Source: Candidatus Gastranaerophilales bacterium (GTDB taxonomy: Bacteria > Cyanobacteriota > Vampirovibrionia > Gastranaerophilales > Gastranaerophilaceae). Taken from it: DNA of 7,448 nucleotides. Position 1 is the stretch's first letter, and each line of letters opens with the position of its first letter. The notes under the pieces were generated by a model. That model was given only the letters and a program-made list of their open reading frames with translations, was not told the origin of the DNA and did not search any database. The position numbers were made by a program, and so were the translations under genes. Shown here one piece after another: positions 5,237-7,448 of this stretch. The DNA lies in NCBI GenBank assembly GCA_944326495.1, contig CALVEE010000038.1, forward strand, positions 1 through 7,448, in the 5' to 3' direction.

Positions 5237-6790
5237 ATGGCAAAATTTTATACTACAACAGCAATTGATTATGTAAACGGTGCTCCGCATATCGGACATG
5301 CTTACGAGAAAATTTTAACAGATGTTATATACAGACATTTTACCCAGAGATGTGAAGATGCCTATTTTTTGACAGGTACTGACGAGCACGGGATTAAGAT
5401 ACAAAAAACTGCTGCAGAAAAAGGTATTTCTCCAAAGGAATTCTGCGATATGAATGCCCAGAAGTTTAAAGATGCCTGGAAGGTGCTTGATATAGATTAT
5501 TCTCAATTCATAAGAACAACTGATGAACAGCACGAAAAAATTGTTCAAAAGATTTTTAAGAAACTTGTTGAAAAAGGCGATATTTATAAACACTCTTACA
5601 CCGGTCTATACTGCTCCGGCTGTGAAGCATTCTTGAGTGAAAAAGACTTAACAGAGGACGGACTTTGTCCTGATCATCAGAAAAAACCGGAAGTTGTTGA
5701 AGAAGAAAATTATTTCTTTAAGCTTACTAAATACAAAGATGCAATCATTAAACACATAAAAACTAATCCGGATTTTATAGTACCAGCTTTTAGAGCAAAT
5801 GAGGTTATTAACCAGCTTGAGAATATTGAAGATATTTCCGTTTCCCGTGTAAAAACCAATGTAAACTGGGGGATACCGGTTCTTGATGATGCAGAGCAGG
5901 TTATTTATGTCTGGATTGATGCGCTTTCTAACTATATTACGGCAATCGGCTATGACCCGGACGGAAGCAGTGATAAGTTCGAAAAACTATGGCCGGCTGA
6001 TGTTCAGGTAATAGGAAAGGATATTTTAAAATTCCACAGTATATACTGGATTGCAATACTTATGGCGCTGGAGCTTCCGCTTCCTAAACATATTCTTGCC
6101 CACGGCTGGATTACTATTGACCAGACAAAAATGTCTAAATCTTTAGGAAATGTAATTTCTCCAACTGCTGTATTAGAAGCATTTAATCTTGATATTCCGG
6201 ATCCTCTCAGATACTATATGGCATCAGCTGCACCGTGCGGTAAGGACGGAAATTATTCTGATGAAGATTTTAAAGAAAAAGTTAATGCCCATCTTGCAAA
6301 CTCTATGGGAAATCTTCTAAACAGAACTCTTTCAATGCTTGTGAAATATTTTGACGGTGATATTAAGCCGGAATTTTTGAATAAAAACGAGCTTGAAAAA
6401 CAGGCGCTCGAAACAGTTAAAGCTGTAAAACACCATTTCGATTATTTTGAAGTACAGGAAGCTGCACAAAAGATTATAGAACTTGTTGATATTACTAACA
6501 AATACGTAACCGACAATGCTCCCTGGACTTTAGCAAAAGAAGAAAAGATGGATAAGTGCGGAGAAGTTTTAACAAATGTACTTCAGGTAATGACTGTTAT
6601 ATCATCTCTCATTTACCCCTATTGTCCTAATATTGCCTCAAGAATGGCCGAACAGCTCGGATATGATTTGAATACAAAGCTTGATGATATAACCTGTAAT
6701 GCGCTGAAAGCCGGACATTTAATCGATAAAGAAAATATCAAGCCGGTGTTTTTGAGAATGGATAGTGAACTTGCTGATAAGAAGAAATAA
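5237..6790 (+). CDS. metG: Methionyl-tRNA synthetase
   Basis: This cytoplasmic class I aminoacyl-tRNA synthetase charges initiator and elongator tRNA-Met with methionine using ATP. The 517-residue product has the H-I-G-H motif at 18-21, G-T-D-E-H-G at 47-52, V-W-I-D-A-L at 225-230, the W-P-A-D-V-Q-V-I-G-K-D-I-L-K-F-H block at 252-267, and K-M-S-K-S at 298-302. The connective insert has one zinc knuckle, Cys126-x2-Cys129 and Cys144-x2-His147, the single-zinc arrangement known from Thermus-type enzymes. The C-terminal half is the helical anticodon-binding domain, including D-N-A-P-W. It ends soon after that domain, so the dimerising tRNA-binding (Trbp111/EMAP-like) extension of longer MetG proteins is absent. 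The start ATG at 5237 has AAAGGGA at 5221-5227, 9 nt upstream. All key motifs are intact. Confidence 0.97.
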   Translation: MAKFYTTTAIDYVNGAPHIGHAYEKILTDVIYRHFTQRCEDAYFLTGTDEHGIKIQKTAAEKGISPKEFCDMNAQKFKDAWKVLDIDYSQFIRTTDEQHEKIVQKIFKKLVEKGDIYKHSYTGLYCSGCEAFLSEKDLTEDGLCPDHQKKPEVVEEENYFFKLTKYKDAIIKHIKTNPDFIVPAFRANEVINQLENIEDISVSRVKTNVNWGIPVLDDAEQVIYVWIDALSNYITAIGYDPDGSSDKFEKLWPADVQVIGKDILKFHSIYWIAILMALELPLPKHILAHGWITIDQTKMSKSLGNVISPTAVLEAFNLDIPDPLRYYMASAAPCGKDGNYSDEDFKEKVNAHLANSMGNLLNRTLSMLVKYFDGDIKPEFLNKNELEKQALETVKAVKHHFDYFEVQEAAQKIIELVDITNKYVTDNAPWTLAKEEKMDKCGEVLTNVLQVMTVISSLIYPYCPNIASRMAEQLGYDLNTKLDDITCNALKAGHLIDKENIKPVFLRMDSELADKKK

Positions 6791-6809
6791 AATTCAAACT
6801 ATCAATTGC

Positions 6810-6838
6810 TTGAAAAGAGGATAAAACCTTGCTATTAT
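6810..6838 (+). promoter_or_regulatory. Promoter for the gene after metG
   Basis: TTGAAA (6810-6815) and TATTAT (6833-6838) are separated by 17 bp, and TG at 6830-6831 gives an extended -10. Start would be near 6845, leaving a leader of about 11 nt before the ATG at 6856. It is one of the two best promoter matches in the window and suggests that the downstream gene is expressed independently of metG. Confidence 0.65.
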
Positions 6839-6855
6839 AAAATTATAAGGGGTTG

Positions 6856-7448
6856 ATGGTGTACGTTTATTCAGTAACAAATAATATTTTTAGTTCCCGG
6901 AAATGTTTGCTTGAGCGAAATTATGCTCCTGTATTCAGAGCAAACACTTCTGCCGGCAATCCATTGAAAAAACTCCAGAAATTTAATGACATAATATGCC
7001 CGTATTTCGGGGTTCCAATGATATCCGCCTCAAAAGAAACAAGGATAGAATCCAAACTCGACGGATGCAGAGATGTTAAAGATGTATTTAAAGTCCTTTC
7101 CCCTTTTACGCATTATATGCAGCCGGTGGAAAAACGTATTTTCAGAATGTTTACAGAATATATTAACAAATCTCCGGATGTTACGCTGCCCGAAATTTTA
7201 CAGAAACATTATAATGAAGCGCTTATTAAACTGAAACTTGAAGAATTTAATGTTCTAGATGATGTCGATAAGATTTCCCTAAATCTCTCTCCGCGTCAGG
7301 CTCTTGAAATCCATCGCAGAACAACAAAATGCAGACAGATTATTTTAGACAATTCTGCAGAAAATACATTTAAGAGAAAGACGCTGTTAAGCTCATTAGA
7401 TGATATTCATCCCCGCAAAGATGAACTTGAAACTTTTGAGAAATTAAA
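6856..7448 (+). CDS. Unrecognised protein, 3' end beyond the window
   Basis: An open frame of 197 codons runs from ATG at 6856 to the window end with no stop. It is too incomplete to appear as a finished ORF, but it has a strong promoter (6810-6838) and AAGGGG at 6847-6852 as RBS, 3 nt before ATG; an in-frame GTG at 6859 would have 6 nt spacing and is an alternative start. I do not recognise the family with confidence. The N-terminus has no signal peptide. Around residues 55-65 is I-I-C-P-Y-F-G-V-P-M-I-S, which resembles half of a C-P-Y-C-G zinc knuckle with Phe where the second Cys would be. The rest is charged and mostly helical in look, with few Gly and only scattered Cys. C-P-Y-x-G openings occur in some HNH nuclease-like proteins, whose catalytic part would lie beyond the window; that is only a possibility. 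Codon use is like its neighbours. Confidence 0.7.
   Translation, partial: MVYVYSVTNNIFSSRKCLLERNYAPVFRANTSAGNPLKKLQKFNDIICPYFGVPMISASKETRIESKLDGCRDVKDVFKVLSPFTHYMQPVEKRIFRMFTEYINKSPDVTLPEILQKHYNEALIKLKLEEFNVLDDVDKISLNLSPRQALEIHRRTTKCRQIILDNSAENTFKRKTLLSSLDDIHPRKDELETFEKL

Noticed and set aside
5315..5593. 92-codon minus-strand frame inside metG.
   Set aside because: It is antisense to highly conserved MetG catalytic sequence and has no independent support.
6793..6815. Weak inverted repeat TTCAA/TTGAA after metG as a terminator.
   Set aside because: Only 5 AT-rich base pairs with no T-run, and it overlaps the -35 box of the next promoter.

Overview
The window looks like a chromosomal stretch from a low-G+C, gut-type member of the Cyanobacteria-related Melainabacteria/Vampirovibrionia (Gastranaerophilales). 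This is an inference. It rests on the form of the pseudopilin N-terminus (MKKSGFTLAEVLITLGIIG) with its C-terminal D-x-N-G...P-N loop, the AT-rich codon use, and the mix of a short MetG, a fused CoaBC, and otherwise unfamiliar proteins. No marker gene proves it. I saw no rRNA, tRNA, CRISPR array or insertion sequence.

Layout. Positions 1-158 are a non-coding leader, richer in G+C than its surroundings. It holds a good sigma70-type promoter, a long imperfect hairpin, two near-identical 16-bp direct repeats and a perfect 19-bp palindrome. This leader serves a type IV pilin-like (pseudopilin) gene at 159-965 (+). That gene converges on a minus-strand cluster read from 3389 down to 979: coaBC (CoA biosynthesis), a Nif3/YbgI-family metal protein, and a small secreted protein of unknown function. 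The three minus-strand genes overlap end to end, by 8 and 26 nt, and look like one translationally coupled operon. The only strong intrinsic terminator I found belongs to the pilin transcript, but it lies inside the coding region of the opposing secreted-protein gene.

An AT-rich divergent spacer (3390-3519) separates coaBC from a plus-strand block. The block consists of a 552-residue protein with a Gln/Pro-rich disordered N-terminus and a C-terminal TPR array (TTG start, preceded by a perfect 11+1+11 palindrome), then metG (methionyl-tRNA synthetase), then an unrecognised gene that runs off the window end. metG and the last gene each appear to have their own extended -10 promoter, so this block need not be a single operon.

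The most notable points are a 42-bp GC-rich palindromic element inserted in frame in coaBC, the terminator embedded in an antisense coding region, the unusual palindrome-bearing leaders of the pilin and TPR genes, and the unrecognised C-P-Y-F-G-V-P-M protein at the right edge. Apart from these, the annotated functions are ordinary housekeeping. I found no convincing evidence of a complete undescribed system.
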